Shown: piece by piece, positions 13,691 to 25,100 of the stretch
Position numbering within the stretch: the first letter of the stretch is position 1
Layout of the letters: the number at the start of each line of letters is the position of its first letter
DNA from: Mycteria americana
Lineage: Eukaryota; Chordata; Aves; Ciconiiformes; Ciconiidae
Reading direction: 5' to 3'
Length of the DNA stretch: 64,000 nucleotides
NCBI RefSeq assembly: GCF_035582795.1
Contig: NC_134366.1
Span: 150,831,519-150,895,518, forward strand
Program-made: the position numbers and the translations under genes
The notes under the pieces: generated by a model
The model's input: the letters and a program-made list of their open reading frames with translations, nothing else
What the model was told of the DNA's origin: nothing
The model's database searches: none

Positions 13691-13730
13691 CCGGCACCGG
13701 CACCCCCACCGGCACCGGCACCCCCACCGG
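13691..13730. repeat. 18-bp GC-rich tandem repeat
   Basis: The unit 'ccggcaccggcaccccca' is present 2.2 times (13691-13708, 13709-13726, partial to 13730) with no mismatch. It sits in the putative 5' exon of KCNS2. Identical copies suggest a minisatellite that may vary in length between individuals. Confidence 0.85.
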
Positions 13731-13791
13731 AGCGGGGCGGTCCCGGCAACGGCAGCGAGGCGAGCCCTGGCGGCCCCCGCGGGCGGCGGCG

Positions 13792-13848
13792 ATGGCGGGC
13801 CGGGGCCGGGGGCAGCAGGGCGCGCCGGCGGGGGGCCGCGGCCGCTGA
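13792..13848 (+). other. Upstream ORF 2 in the putative 5' exon (18 codons)
   Basis: ATG at 13792 in a strong context (G at -3, G at +4), stop TGA at 13846-13848, encoding MAGRGRGQQGAPAGGRGR. The stop falls only 8 bases before a candidate splice donor at 13856/13857. If exon 1 ends there, the whole ORF is retained in the KCNS2 5' leader and would be expected to reduce translation of the main frame. Confidence 0.45.
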
Positions 13849-13854
13849 GAGAGC

Positions 13855-13862
13855 AGGTAGGG
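13855..13862 (+). other. KCNS2: Candidate KCNS2 exon 1 splice donor (13856/13857)
   Basis: The sequence 'gcag|gtaggg' fits the vertebrate 5' splice consensus well (CAG before GT, then AGGG). A second candidate is 'cccag|gtgaag' at 14180/14181. Either would remove the GA-rich tract when joined to the acceptor at 14566-14567. Which is used cannot be decided without RNA evidence. Confidence 0.45.
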
Positions 13863-14254
13863 CGGGCGCGGCGGGGCGCGGAGCGGAGCGGGGCGGGGCG
13901 GCTCCCCCGCGGCAGCGGCCCGAGCGGGCGGGGGGCGGCAGCGCCCCCGGGGCAGAGCGGGGCCCCGGGCGGGGGCGGCGGCGCGGGGCTCCGGCCCCTC
14001 GGAGGAGGCGCGGCTGGCGAGCGGCGCGGGGGGAGCGGGGCCCCGGGCGGCGGCGGCCGGGGGGGTCCTCGTCTGGTGGGGCCGGGGCGCGGCGGGAGGG
14101 AGGGAAAGGTCCGCGCGGACCCGGTCGCACAAAGGCCGTGTGTGATGGGGGGTTTCGTAGGAGCGACAGCCGCAGCCCAGGTGAAGGGGACGGGGAGGGG
14201 TGGGAGGCTGCAGCTGGAACAAAGGAGCCTCCCTCAGTGTCTTCAGTTGGAGGT

Positions 14255-14389
14255 GGGAGAAAGAAAGGGGGGGAAAGGGGAAAAGGGCAGAAAAGGGGAA
14301 AAGGGAGAAAAAGGGGAAAAGAGGGAAGAAAGACAAAGAAAGAAAGAGAACGAAAGAGAAAGACAAAGAAAGAAAGAGAAGAAAGAAAA

Positions 14390-14429
<40 letters not shown>

Positions 14430-14474
14430 GAGAAAGAAAGAAAGAAAAAGAAAAAGAAAAAGAAAGAAAGAAAG
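14255..14474 (+). repeat. Polypurine tract with (GAAA)n microsatellite
   Basis: In 220 nt only four pyrimidines occur (C at 14288, 14334, 14351 and 14364), and 14365-14474 is an uninterrupted run of 110 purines. The second half is mostly GAAA units with a few GA and GAAAAA variants. The first half is GGGAAAA-like. It lies in the presumed KCNS2 5' intron, ending about 90 bp before the splice acceptor. Such mirror-like purine tracts can form triplex DNA and tend to be length-variable. The Lys/Arg/Glu frames through it are artefacts. Confidence 0.95.
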
Positions 14475-14540
14475 CATCAATAGGTGAACATGCTGTAGAT
14501 TTGCTCATTCTGCTGATTTTCTGTGCAATTGCATCCTAGG

Positions 14541-14567
14541 TTTTCATTCTCTATACACCTTTGGCAG
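14541..14567 (+). other. KCNS2: KCNS2 splice acceptor before the coding exon
   Basis: A pyrimidine-rich stretch runs from 14541 and ends 'cctttggcag' with AG at 14566-14567, followed by 'gagctcactATG'. The coding exon would start at 14568, leaving 9 nt of 5' UTR before the start codon. An alternative AG at 14538-14539 is also preceded by pyrimidines. This explains why the in-frame ATG at 14523 is not the start: it would be removed with the intron. Confidence 0.6.
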
Positions 14568-14576
14568 GAGCTCACT

Positions 14577-16010
14577 ATGACAGGGCAGAGTCTGAGGGCT
14601 TTATCTGAAGCGAATTTTGAAGACAATGAGATCAGCATCAACGTTGGAGGCTTTAAGAAAAAGATGAGATCCAACACATTATTAAGGTTCCCTGAGACCA
14701 GGCTGGGCAAACTGCTGAGCTGCCACTCAAAGGAGTCGATACTGGAGCTCTGCGATGACTACGACGACACCAAGAACGAATTTTATTTTGACAGGAACCC
14801 CGAGCTCTTTCCTTACGTGCTACATTTTTATAACACTGGCAAGCTCCATGTGATGGGTGAACTCTGCGTGTTTTCTTTCAGCCAGGAGATTGAATACTGG
14901 GGAATCAATGAATTCTTTATAGACTCCTGCTGCAGTTACAGCTACCATGGGAGGAAAATGGAGCCAGACCAAGAGAAATGGGAGGAACAAAGCGACCAGG
15001 AAAGTACCACATCTTCCTTTGATGAGATTTTGGCATTCTACAATGATGCCTCTAAATTTGACAAACAACCCTTTGGAAACATCAGGAGGCAGCTCTGGCT
15101 CGCTTTGGATAATCCTGGCTACTCAGTCTTAAGCCGAATCTTCAGTGTCCTTTCAATAGTGGTGGTGTTGGGCTCCATCGTGACCATGTGCCTGAACAGC
15201 CTCCCAGACTTTCAGATTGTTGACAGCAACGGGAACCCCGAGGAAGACCCTCGCTTTGAAATCGTGGAACATTTTGGTATTGCATGGTTCACTTTTGAAC
15301 TGGTGGCGAGATTTGCAGTAGCTCCTGACTTTTTAAAATTTTTCAAGCATGCCCTGAATTTGATTGACCTAATGTCTATCCTTCCATTTTATATTACCTT
15401 AATTGTCAACTTGGTGGTGGAAAGTAGTCCAACTTTAGCAAATTTAGGCAGGGTTGCACAAGTCCTGAGACTCATGAGGATCTTTCGCATCTTAAAGCTT
15501 GCTAGACACTCCACAGGTCTCAGGTCTCTTGGAGCTACCCTGAAGTATAGCTACAGAGAAGTGGGGCTTCTTTTACTTTACCTCTCTGTTGGCATCTCCA
15601 TTTTCTCAGTAGTGGCTTACACCATTGAGAAAGAAGAGAATGAGGGGTTAGCCACCATCCCTGCTTGTTGGTGGTGGGCTACCGTTAGCATGACCACAGT
15701 TGGCTATGGGGATGTTGTGCCAGGGAGCACTGCTGGCAAGTTGACGGCGTCTGCATGCATCCTAGCTGGTATCCTAGTGGTAGTGCTTCCCATTACACTG
15801 ATCTTCAATAAATTCTCCCACTTTTATAGGCGTCAGAAGCAGTTAGAGAGTGCCATGAGAAGCTGTGATTTTGGTGATGGCATGAAAGAAGTTCCGTCGG
15901 TCAACTTAAGGGACTACTATGCTTATAAAGTTAAATCCCTTATGGCCAGTCTTACCAATATGAGCCGGAGTACCCCCAGTGAGCTGAGCCTGAATGATTC
16001 ACTGCATTAG
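14577..16010 (+). CDS. KCNS2: Potassium voltage-gated channel modifier subfamily S member 2 (Kv9.2)
   Basis: An intact frame of 477 codons in one exon, the same length as mammalian Kv9.2. I recognise it by near-identity to the human protein from memory. Kv9.2 is an electrically silent plasma-membrane subunit that makes no current alone but joins Kv2.1/Kv2.2 to change their gating. Visible parts: N-terminal T1/BTB tetramerisation domain (about residues 18-125, 'FDRNPELFPYVLHFY'); acidic Ser-rich linker (130-150); S1 (184-205), S2 (228-249), S3 (258-279); S4 voltage sensor (292-312) with R292, R298, R301, R304, K307 and R310; S5 (328-349); pore helix and filter TTVGYGD (373-379); S6 (392-413). 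S6 carries P405-I406-T407 instead of the Pro-X-Pro bend of conducting Kv1-Kv4 channels, a known mark of silent subunits. The chosen ATG (A at -3) gives the conserved start MTGQS. The ATG 18 codons upstream lies before the splice acceptor. Confidence 0.98.
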   Translation: MTGQSLRALSEANFEDNEISINVGGFKKKMRSNTLLRFPETRLGKLLSCHSKESILELCDDYDDTKNEFYFDRNPELFPYVLHFYNTGKLHVMGELCVFSFSQEIEYWGINEFFIDSCCSYSYHGRKMEPDQEKWEEQSDQESTTSSFDEILAFYNDASKFDKQPFGNIRRQLWLALDNPGYSVLSRIFSVLSIVVVLGSIVTMCLNSLPDFQIVDSNGNPEEDPRFEIVEHFGIAWFTFELVARFAVAPDFLKFFKHALNLIDLMSILPFYITLIVNLVVESSPTLANLGRVAQVLRLMRIFRILKLARHSTGLRSLGATLKYSYREVGLLLLYLSVGISIFSVVAYTIEKEENEGLATIPACWWWATVSMTTVGYGDVVPGSTAGKLTASACILAGILVVVLPITLIFNKFSHFYRRQKQLESAMRSCDFGDGMKEVPSVNLRDYYAYKVKSLMASLTNMSRSTPSELSLNDSLH

Positions 16011-18915
16011 CGTACAAGTTTGACAGCAGTTTGCATGAGAGCTATCAAGAGCTATGTTTATAAATGTTTTCCTATTTGTCTTCTTTTTTCCTAGAGGATA
16101 GTGTTGCTGACACTGCACTAACTTTGCACTTGAGAAACTAAAGACATTTCTATTACAAGTTGAGAGTTTGCACATTTTCATCCTGTTGCATAGGTACTAA
16201 ATGCTGACTTTTCCATACAAATGTTACCACTTCCATGACATTAGTGCTAGCAGTATAGTGATGATCTGTTGCTTTGTGCATTTCCTCATCTGAGCAGAGA
16301 AATGAACGTACCCAAGTGGAATAAAAATTCTCAGCTGTGACGTAAGTAATGAAAAAATCACCTATCACCTATACTGGTATCTGTACTAGTGTAGGACTTC
16401 CCATGCATTTTACAACAGTTTAAAACAATCACCTGTGAATCACTGACATGGGAACACTTTTTCCTATCTTTCTGACCCGTAATTCCGATCATCACATGTC
16501 TGAAAACACCTCTGAGCTTCACATTTCAATGGAAGTTTGCTTACTCTTGAGCATGTGTGTTAAAAACTGGGTGTTCTTGTTCTGAAATATTATGTATGGT
16601 AATATTTTTCAGAAGCTCCTAAGCATAGACCTACCTCTGCTTCCAAGATTAGGTCAATACTGAGCCCTCTGAAGAAGCCCACCCCTCATTTTCAGATAGC
16701 TACATATTCAAAGACTACATTTCCACAAGTGACTCTAGGTATGGAGGTCCATGAAGACATCTCAGGTTCCCATTTCCAGAAGTGATCTGCACACAGCTCA
16801 GTTCCAGTGAAGCTGAAGATATGCCGTATTTCAGTCCTTCAAAATGGTTCTGAGATTAGACACACAAAAACGTGGGTTTTCAACAATTAGAAGCTCCAAT
16901 GAAAAACTTGGATTTGTTTAATGAAGCGAAATATTCCCACATGAACATTACAGGCAGCATTTTAGGAACTGACATTCATATACTGCAAAAAGACTAATTA
17001 TAAAGATGCCATATGTGATGCTGAGATATAAAATCTAATTTTATCAGGAAAGCTTGAAAGCAGGTGTTGATGGCAGACAATTCCATTAAGCTTTCTGCCA
17101 AGGAAACTCTAAGGAAAAAAAAAAACCTGTAAGTCACATTTTCCCACAGAAAGAAGCTGACAACTTACAGCTAAGGAAGAGTATAAGGGCCTAAGAAATG
17201 AAAAGATAAAAAAAAAAAGAGCTTAATACTGCACTCACTGTGGGCAGATCCTCCTACCTGCTTCTGTGACGTAGTCGATTTAAATCCTTTCAAGGGCTGG
17301 CCTGTACTTTTTTTAAAAGAAAAAAAAGATGTGAGAGAGCAGATCATCTGCGTTTTCAAGAGTAATCATGAATCTGCATAAACTTATTTTTTGAGTGCTC
17401 AGCCTCTTCCCTTATGCAATTGTACAGAGATCAAACACTTGTAGCAACAGGCAGAAGCCACTGCTTCCCTCTCTTTATACTTCTAGGGATCTGTGCTATA
17501 AAACAAACTACTGGCACTCACTGGGCAGATTCTGCTCCTTTTCCATCCCATTTATTACATATAATGTTCCAATTAATTATTTTTAAAATTGTTTTTGCTT
17601 TACTTGTGAAGACTAGGGAGGTTCAGAAAGTAAATTCAAACTAGTTAGAAAAGAAATTAAAATACTAAAGCTAAAATTGTCAAGTTTGGAAGCCTGTGTT
17701 TGTATACCACAACAAGAAGTGGCCCAACTGGCAAACTAAAGCAAATATGGTACGAATCGGTAATTCACCTTTTTAGGCTATTAGATGTTGCTGTCTGGTC
17801 TGGATCTTTTACGTTGTTGCTGTATCAGCTCCACCTAAAACCAGAAAACTGAGCACCCAGGATCAGATTCCTGTATTCCCAGTGATCTATCACGGAATAC
17901 ACAGTGTGAAATAACTTATCGCCCCACATCATTTCCTTTGAACACCCTCCCTTCCCATCAGTTAGAAGTTGATTTAGGCCATGAAGTGTGAAGGAAGCGG
18001 GTCCTTTCTAACCTTACCAAATAAAACTCTTGGAGATTTCAACATAGCCTGCCAAGTTATAAAGTCAATAGGCAAGATGTTGCTTACTGTCCCTGAAAAC
18101 TGAAGAGCCATATACATGGCCCTGAAGGTAGACTTAGATAACCCAAATTAGGTGTCCAAACTTGAAACATTTTGCTAAGGTTTTCACTTCTGGAGGGCTG
18201 GTTCAAGTTCTCTGCTGGGTCACAGGCGTAAATTCAATAGTCTTGTCCCTGCTTTGTATGGCACGTGCGTAAACTATCATACACCTACAATCACCCATCC
18301 AAAACACGGCACAGCACTAGGCTGCCTGTTGGATTGAAATACCATGAAAGAAATAAGGGAAGGAAGAGATGGGCTTGCGCAGCACATACACTCCAGTCGG
18401 GTTACGTGCTGCAAGGGTGGCAAACTCTCCCACTGATGTCAAGGACACTGCAAGTTCTCACTAGGTCTGTTGGTTGGGGGCCTTCAGAGAATCCAGCTCC
18501 AAGCAGTGGTTTTATCTCAGTTTCATAAGCAGTAGATTCACAGAGTTGCAAACCAATGACTTTCAGGGCAGTTATTTGAAGAGACCTGTAAACTTGCCAA
18601 AGAGTCACAAATTCCCTCAGCTGTTGCTAGTTTAGCATTGCAAAGGTTGGATCCAAACTTTGCAACACATCATTTCAATAACCTATAGCTTATCTTATGT
18701 TCTAGATTTATTATTATTCGTAGGGTTGATGCTCTGTCATTTCTGCAAATATTGAATGGAACGTGTCCAAATTGCGTTTTACTAAAGAAAATGAAATGCC
18801 CCAAGGAATTATGACTTTTATTGTATTGGTTGAAAGGAATTTTCATTATTGCTTTTTTATAGAAGTGCTTTGGATCAAAGACACTAAATAAATAAAGTAC
18901 TGAAATTTAATATGT
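16011..18915 (+). other. KCNS2: Probable KCNS2 3' UTR
   Basis: No coding signal follows the TAG stop. An early AATAAA occurs at 16320-16325, and a stronger pair of overlapping signals lies at 18887-18896. Human KCNS2 transcripts have a long 3' UTR as far as I recall, so the distal site is favoured, giving a 3' UTR of about 2.9 kb. The region is AT-rich with many short A and T runs. Use of either site is inferred. Confidence 0.5.
18887..18896 (+). terminator. KCNS2: Overlapping poly(A) signals, candidate KCNS2 3' end
   Basis: 'aataaataaa' contains AATAAA at 18887-18892 and again at 18891-18896. A T-rich stretch follows downstream, as expected around a cleavage site. This is the best poly(A) candidate between KCNS2 and STK3 on the plus strand, but it is not proven. 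Confidence 0.45.
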
Positions 18916-21900
18916 TCTTATTATCATGACAATGACTTTACACAGTACACAGGAATTCCCTTCATAAACTTAACTAACTCCATGTTAAAAGTAGTCAGAT
19001 TTTTGCTCCCCCCTCCTCTGGAAGAGCATTCCAGAGCTGCGCTGCTCTCCAAGGCTTGTGCAACTTTTAGCATAATTTTATTAATGGCTGCTTTATAACA
19101 GTTTTTTCTCATGCCACCACTGTTCTTTAGCTTAAATATTTCATTTTCCTCTTAGTGTTTGCATGCATGATATATTTGTAGACAGCAACCATATGCCCTT
19201 ACATGCTTATTTTCATGGGATTATACCTGCCAAGCTTCCTTTTAGTTTTCTTTTTGCAAGTCGTGTTGCCCTGACCATCCTAGGGAATGTAGCCTTATTT
19301 TCTGCATTACTTCTGCTTAGATTTAATCTGTTTGAGCTGGCGTTGTACAGTAGTCTATCGCTTTGTACAGCAGTTTTAATATTTGCTTATGACTAACAGA
19401 ATTTTTCACTGAGGAGGGTAACAATTGTTCCGATTTCAGTAACGTCTTAGCTCTCCCAAAATATCTAGGTAAGGAAGAAGGAGGCACACCCTTCCTGCCA
19501 TTTTATGAAGTAACCTCTACTCTAGGGCTCAGTCCAATAAGTGCTGAGAATCCTCATCTCTCATTAAACAAAAGTTACAGGAAGATGTTTACACTTTGAA
19601 GGAAAAATTCAACCTCTCCAAAGCCTCAATGAGGAGAAGAGGTGGTGTACTTTTTGAGTAGTCAGTACTTTTACTAGACTTTGTAAATCACTGTTTCATA
19701 AGAGCAGGGCATCTTCACTTCTATAAAACAGTGGGTCAGAAATGAAGGATGAGAGGACTAATTGGCTGCTTTCTCCAGTGTTTGAAACTTGAAAATTGTT
19801 GTGGTCAGAAATCTGCTTACTATGGATGTGCTGTTTAATGAAAAACATTGCACTTGGCATGTGCTCCTCCTGCCTTGTGATGGTCACCTTCCTGGCACCA
19901 GTGAAAACGCTGCTCCTGCTCTCTTTCGGCTGAGAGCTTTGAAGTGCTTGAATGAGGATTATGGTAATATTTCAAACAAGGCAACTTACTTTATTGCAAG
20001 GAATAAATTGTTAGAGAATCTTGATTTCTAGTACAAATCTAGGCTATTATGAGAGTTGGAGATGTCCTTGAGAAGCAATATGTTACACTATTTTCCTGAG
20101 ATGTAAAATCTATATATAGATTGTGATTAAGCTTTTTATGTATGTTTAGATTTTGTATTATTGCCTGGTTTATTATTCACTTACTTTCATCAGTTGCTAA
20201 TTCTCTCTTTCCCTGCAGACTATTTTATCCATTTTGAAAGCAGACTGTTTTTTCCTCACTTACTATATATAGCATGAGCTACTTCACATTGCAAACTTAA
20301 AAACAAAGAATTTTGCATTTAATTTTCCAACTTTAATACCTCCAGTATTTGTACCTTTTTGTACAGGACTAATGAGACTGCAGGGAACTACTGTATCTGG
20401 TGCTCTTTGTACTACATTTCTTGTCCCAGTAGTGTATAACACACTCAAGAACTCAGCTTTGTGCCGCAAAATGGAAATTAAATGCATAAAAAAGTGTATT
20501 TCACCAGGGATTAAGAACTGATTTAAGTTTCAGAATATTCTGAGTATATGTTATAATCAAAGAGAAGCCTGGATCTCATTGTGAAGATAGGTTTCTTTTG
20601 AACATATACATCAGGCTAGATTTCTATTTTTAGGAATGCTCTTAATTGGGAGGGGGGGGACCCACATTTTTCAGTTGAGCACAAGCTTCTTGTTCTCTAC
20701 CTCACAGACTGGGGACTAAGCAACATACCAATAGCACTTGTAGGCACTAAATCAACTTGACATGACCTTTCATCTCTTCCAAAACAACCCCCATCCTTAG
20801 AGGGCCCAGCTGTGCACATATAAGCAGCAGAAAGCCCCTGGAGTAACTGCTCTTGCTGTGCTAGTTATCTGTTTCCTCTCACAATACTCCTGACTTTAAT
20901 CTACTTTTGATGGTACTTTCAAACAACATTCAACCCACAGTCACCACTCATATCCCTTGGTGAGGTGTTGTGCCAGAACTAGTCTTTTCTCATCATGTTA
21001 TTTCTTTTTTTTTTTCCAATTTATGCACCTGGCTTCCCATTAAGTTATACCAGAAATTAATTTGATCTCCTGTAATTTATTTTCAAGTTGCCTACTACTT
21101 AGGCAGGGCTAGAAGAATATTCCCATCCAGTTTCTGAAGCATCTTTTACTGATTCTGCCTTTTTCCTTTAAAAAAAAAGAAAAAAAGTAAGATGATGCTT
21201 CTCACCTGAGAATAATTTGCTGGGTTAACAATGCAACAATAGGCAATACATTATTCAAAGCAAAGTTCTCTGCTTAGCTGATCCACAGACAGCTGTAATG
21301 TCTGTGCCTTCAGAGAAATCGCTGAGTTTGTTAAGAAATATACCTTCATTAAGGATTGTGGATCTCTTCACCTCTCATATATAAAATTATGGGTCATCAA
21401 CTGGAAGAGGCAACCTCCAAACAGTCTAGAAAGTGTTTCCCAAGATAGCGTGACACTGCTGGCAAAGGTCTGGCTCTGGTATTTATTTCTCCTGCTAGTA
21501 CAGAAGGTGGAGAACCATCTCACAGGTGTTGAGGCTCAAACTGAGCTCCCACTGGACACTGCAGAAATTTGTTTGCCTGACACTGCCTCACCCTTTACAC
21601 ACAACCCTAAATCATGTAAGTCCTCACTTGGATAAATGCATGCATCCGGCTATAGGAAGCAGTGGCACAAACCCAACACTTCAGCTTCACAGAAGTGTGG
21701 AAGAAACATCAGCACGTCCCACTCTTTTTTTTCTTTCAGGGTATCAATGGGGTTTGGCTTCTCACTGATCCCTGTTCAGAAATAAACAGGACTAAGTTTT
21801 GGGGGGATTGGACGAAGTCTGCTATAAATCTGCCAATTTCTTCTATACATCTAAAGCACCCTAAGAGAGCTGCCCACTTTCAGACGCACGGTCCAACATC

Positions 21901-22044
21901 TGCTTGTGGTCACCACATGCACAGGCGCTCTGCATGGTGCACAAGTCTGTGTAGTTCTGAGCAGACTATTCCACTGATTACACTGTTGACCTTCAAAGAA
22001 AATTTTTAATCACATTTGGAAGATGAGTGGTACTTAAACATCAT

Positions 22045-22110
22045 GGTTTGCTTACCAGCAGGCACTGCTCTGCCTACGGTTTGCTTACCGGCAGCCACTG
22101 CTCTGCCCAT
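22045..22110. repeat. 33-bp tandem duplication, two copies
   Basis: Two adjacent units (22045-22077, 22078-22110) start 'ggtttgcttacc' and share 'cactgctctgcc', with a handful of mismatches. Read on the plus strand they give an 11-residue repeat inside a 97-codon frame. That frame has no other coding support, so I regard it as non-coding. Confidence 0.75.
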
Positions 22111-25100
22111 CTTAAGTCCTGTACCTCTTGCTTCACCCTCTCTACCTGTTTGCCATATCCTGACATGGCTGTTCCTGCAGCCCCCATGACAGATGATGAA
22201 CGGGTGATGTGGTGGGGCCATAACATAGCAAAAGGAGTGGCTGGAGTTCCTGACTTAGAAATGTCAATCCCACCGACTTTCAGTGGAAATTGTCCTTTTA
22301 AATTACTATGCTATTTTTGAAATTCATGTTCTGTCCCATTCTAGGAAATGTTCTGAACATCGACACCCTAGCATAGCCCCTTTAATGACCAGCCATTTAA
22401 TTACCAAGTAAATTCTAATTTATTTCTATTGCACCAGTGCCCAGGCACTCCAGATCAAGGGCTAGCACCTCCATATATTAGGTTTTCCACGTATGGCAAA
22501 AGATAACACATCAAAAATGTGGTTTACTTTTGTGGAAAATCCGTTCTCTATGTTGTTTCTTTCTTTCTTCTTTCCATACCAAGGCACAGCTTCCTACTGT
22601 TGCTGTTAGTATGATCCTTTTTTAACATTTTGATCCCTACCCTGAAAACCCGAAGGAAGAAGCCCTGGATGTATTTTCCTCTGGTGAAGTGGCTCTCAGT
22701 ATTCCCTGTGGGAACATGCTTTAAAGAAGACAGCTGAAACCTGGAAAGAGGCCGGTGCCACATGCAAGCACCTGCAAGAAGAGTGGGTCATACCCATCCA
22801 TTTCCCCCTTATGCATCTCCTCCTCTCTTGCACAGTCAGTGGAGAGGCAAGGCAGGCCCCACAGCAGGAACATCTCAAACAGCCAAAGTCAGGATGCAGC
22901 TCCTTCTCCAATCCTTTCATATTCAGCCTGGCAGGTGAGCTATCAGGTTTGACAGTTGTGTTTTGCATGGGACTTCTCAGCTGTGGTACTGGAAATGCTT
23001 TATAAATATAGGGCAATTTTGGTTATGCTTTTAGTGACAAAAATGCACCAAGCCTTCCTTATACTTCTGTCAGTGAGGGCAGCCCCATTGCTGGCTCTCA
23101 CGTTCCCCAAGCACAATAAACTGGAACCATACTGGAGCTCTCACCAGTGGTACCAGGGCAGTGCTGGAGAGCACAAAGGACACCTCTTCATGTGAGCTGT
23201 TACACAGCACTGGCCCATCCACCGGCACACAAAAATACAAATGTGCTTCCTCACACTTGGCAGGAGCCTCAAAGCACTGAAGCCATTCAACATGCCAGGA
23301 GATGGGAGTCATGCTGGGAACAGGAGGTGGCAGGTGTTTCTAGGTGCATTTGATTTTCTTAAGAATCCCTTTAGATTCAGAGAGAGGTCAGTCTAGACAC
23401 AGACACACCAAGAATATAGAAGAAAAAGGCTACATGCTTTGACAGACAGTTAATGTTTCCTGAAACAAGATATCTGGGATATCTGACAGTTTTCCTCCCT
23501 GAGAAAGCACGAAATGCATCTCTCCATCCTGCTAGAGAAGGTGAGAAAAAAGCCATGGTGAATAAAAGATTAGTCTACTTGGATTCTGGGCTTTTGAAAT
23601 AAAACATTAATCCTGTACAGTCCAGAAAAGAAGAATAATAAACCTGAACGGAAAGCAAAGCTGCAGCTGGAAGAGTGTTCAGATTCTTTGCTTACAAAGC
23701 GCACAGGACAGCCATGTCTTGCATGGCTTCATTTAGAGGTCTGGACCAAACAACGGAGGCCAGCTTCCCAAAGTTTAGATTCCCAAATCTTTAAGCACAG
23801 CCAGGGGTGTTAAGCATACCCTCCCCTCACTCGGGTCAGCAACAGGGAGCTCTAAACATGAAGTTGGCAGCCTCATGGTATTCTGGGGGGAGGTGAGTAA
23901 GCAAATATTGGGAAAGTAAGGCCATGCAGCTTCTGGCACTTGCTGTGATGAGGAGACGCAGCAGCTGTTTGGGTCGGCAGGACAGTGCACATTCAGCCCA
24001 GAGCAGCCTCATCTCCATTGATCAGGACAGAAGCTGGAAGGCGGCTCAGAAACACAGCAGTAATCTCTTCTTAAATATGACTGAATCGTCATTCCTTGTT
24101 CCAGAGCAAAGAGCTGAACTAAACACTTTAGTTCAGCATCTGTCTATAAAACAAACACTCTGCCACTAAGACTTCCTCCTACTTCAGCTGCAAGATAGGA
24201 CCTGACTGTTGTGCTTTTTGTGGAGGCAGTAACTGCAGATAAGTGCTACGAGATGTATAAAAATTGTGTCAGTTGATGGGCTGAATAAATCAATGTTAAC
24301 CACCTTTAAAAGGCTTCAAACTTATACCTACTCTTGGAATAAATCTGCATTAATTGTTGGGATGCAGGGCTCCTGTACTGCTGGTTCTATGATCCCAGAA
24401 ATCCTCAATTCCTTATTTATCTCAATAATTACATACATGGGGGCTGTTTAAACATCTGGGTGTCAACAAAAGATTATAATTACACTAACTAGGAGAAAGA
24501 GGTTTATTGAATCTAATACAACGCTATTGCCATTGATTTCAGTGACATTACATTGTGGAATATAAACAGCCCGAAAAGCTAATGTATTTCTAGAAAAGCT
24601 GAGCAATCAGTGGTGGATGTGCTTCCTTTGCAGGATAGGCTGCTGAAAAAATACAACAGCTGTGTAGTCCGTCAACATTTTCTAGCACATAGCCATAGTG
24701 GGTTCCCAAATTACTTTTGGTTGTTTTAGAGTTTCTAACAGGATGAGAGGCTCTTGGAATGAGTCAGAGCAATATTTCAGCTGTATTTATTGAAATACTG
24801 AACCAGTCCTTACTGCATTAGAGACTTCTGTTCACTTTTCGGAGGTAAATCGGGTTTGGATTAAGCAATTATATGTGTATATAAATCAGTGCAGTGTTGA
24901 ACATTAATACAGTCACCCCATTATTTTCTGGATGGTCTGAAGAACTTTAGTCTGTAAAGGTCAACTAACAGGAAAAAGAAAACAAAACTTTTCCTGGATT
25001 TTAGGAGACTCAGAAAAAGTTGTTTTATTAATTGTATTTATAAGTACAGAGTTTGATTTGTTTCTGCATTTTTTAATACAAAACACTTCAAAAAATTCTA

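Larger units (their letters stand above)
12800..14240 (+). promoter_or_regulatory. KCNS2: CpG island, probable KCNS2 promoter and first exon
   Basis: About 1.4 kb of very GC-rich, CpG-dense sequence stands out sharply from the AT-rich surroundings. It includes runs of GC-box type sequence such as 'ggggcggggcgg' near 13890-13900. No TATA box is evident, which is usual for CpG-island promoters. The island ends less than 350 bp before the KCNS2 splice acceptor, so it most likely holds the transcription start sites and the non-coding first exon. That KCNS2 has an untranslated 5' exon is recalled from the human gene. The transcription start cannot be placed from sequence. Long frames through the island on both strands encode only Pro/Arg/Gly/Ala-rich sequence and are not taken as genes. 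Confidence 0.85.

Noticed and set aside
12958-14508. 516-codon frame on the minus strand
   Set aside because: It runs through the CpG island and GA tract and encodes only Phe/Leu/Ser-rich and Pro/Arg/Ala-rich low-complexity sequence. GC-rich DNA lacks stop codons by composition.
13154-14539. 461-codon frame on the plus strand
   Set aside because: Same composition effect. The end is a Lys/Arg/Glu repeat from the GAAA microsatellite, and there is no domain.
14523-14576. N-terminal extension of KCNS2 from an upstream ATG
   Set aside because: The 18 extra codons overlap a clear polypyrimidine tract and splice acceptor, and Kv9.2 is 477 residues starting MTGQS in other vertebrates.
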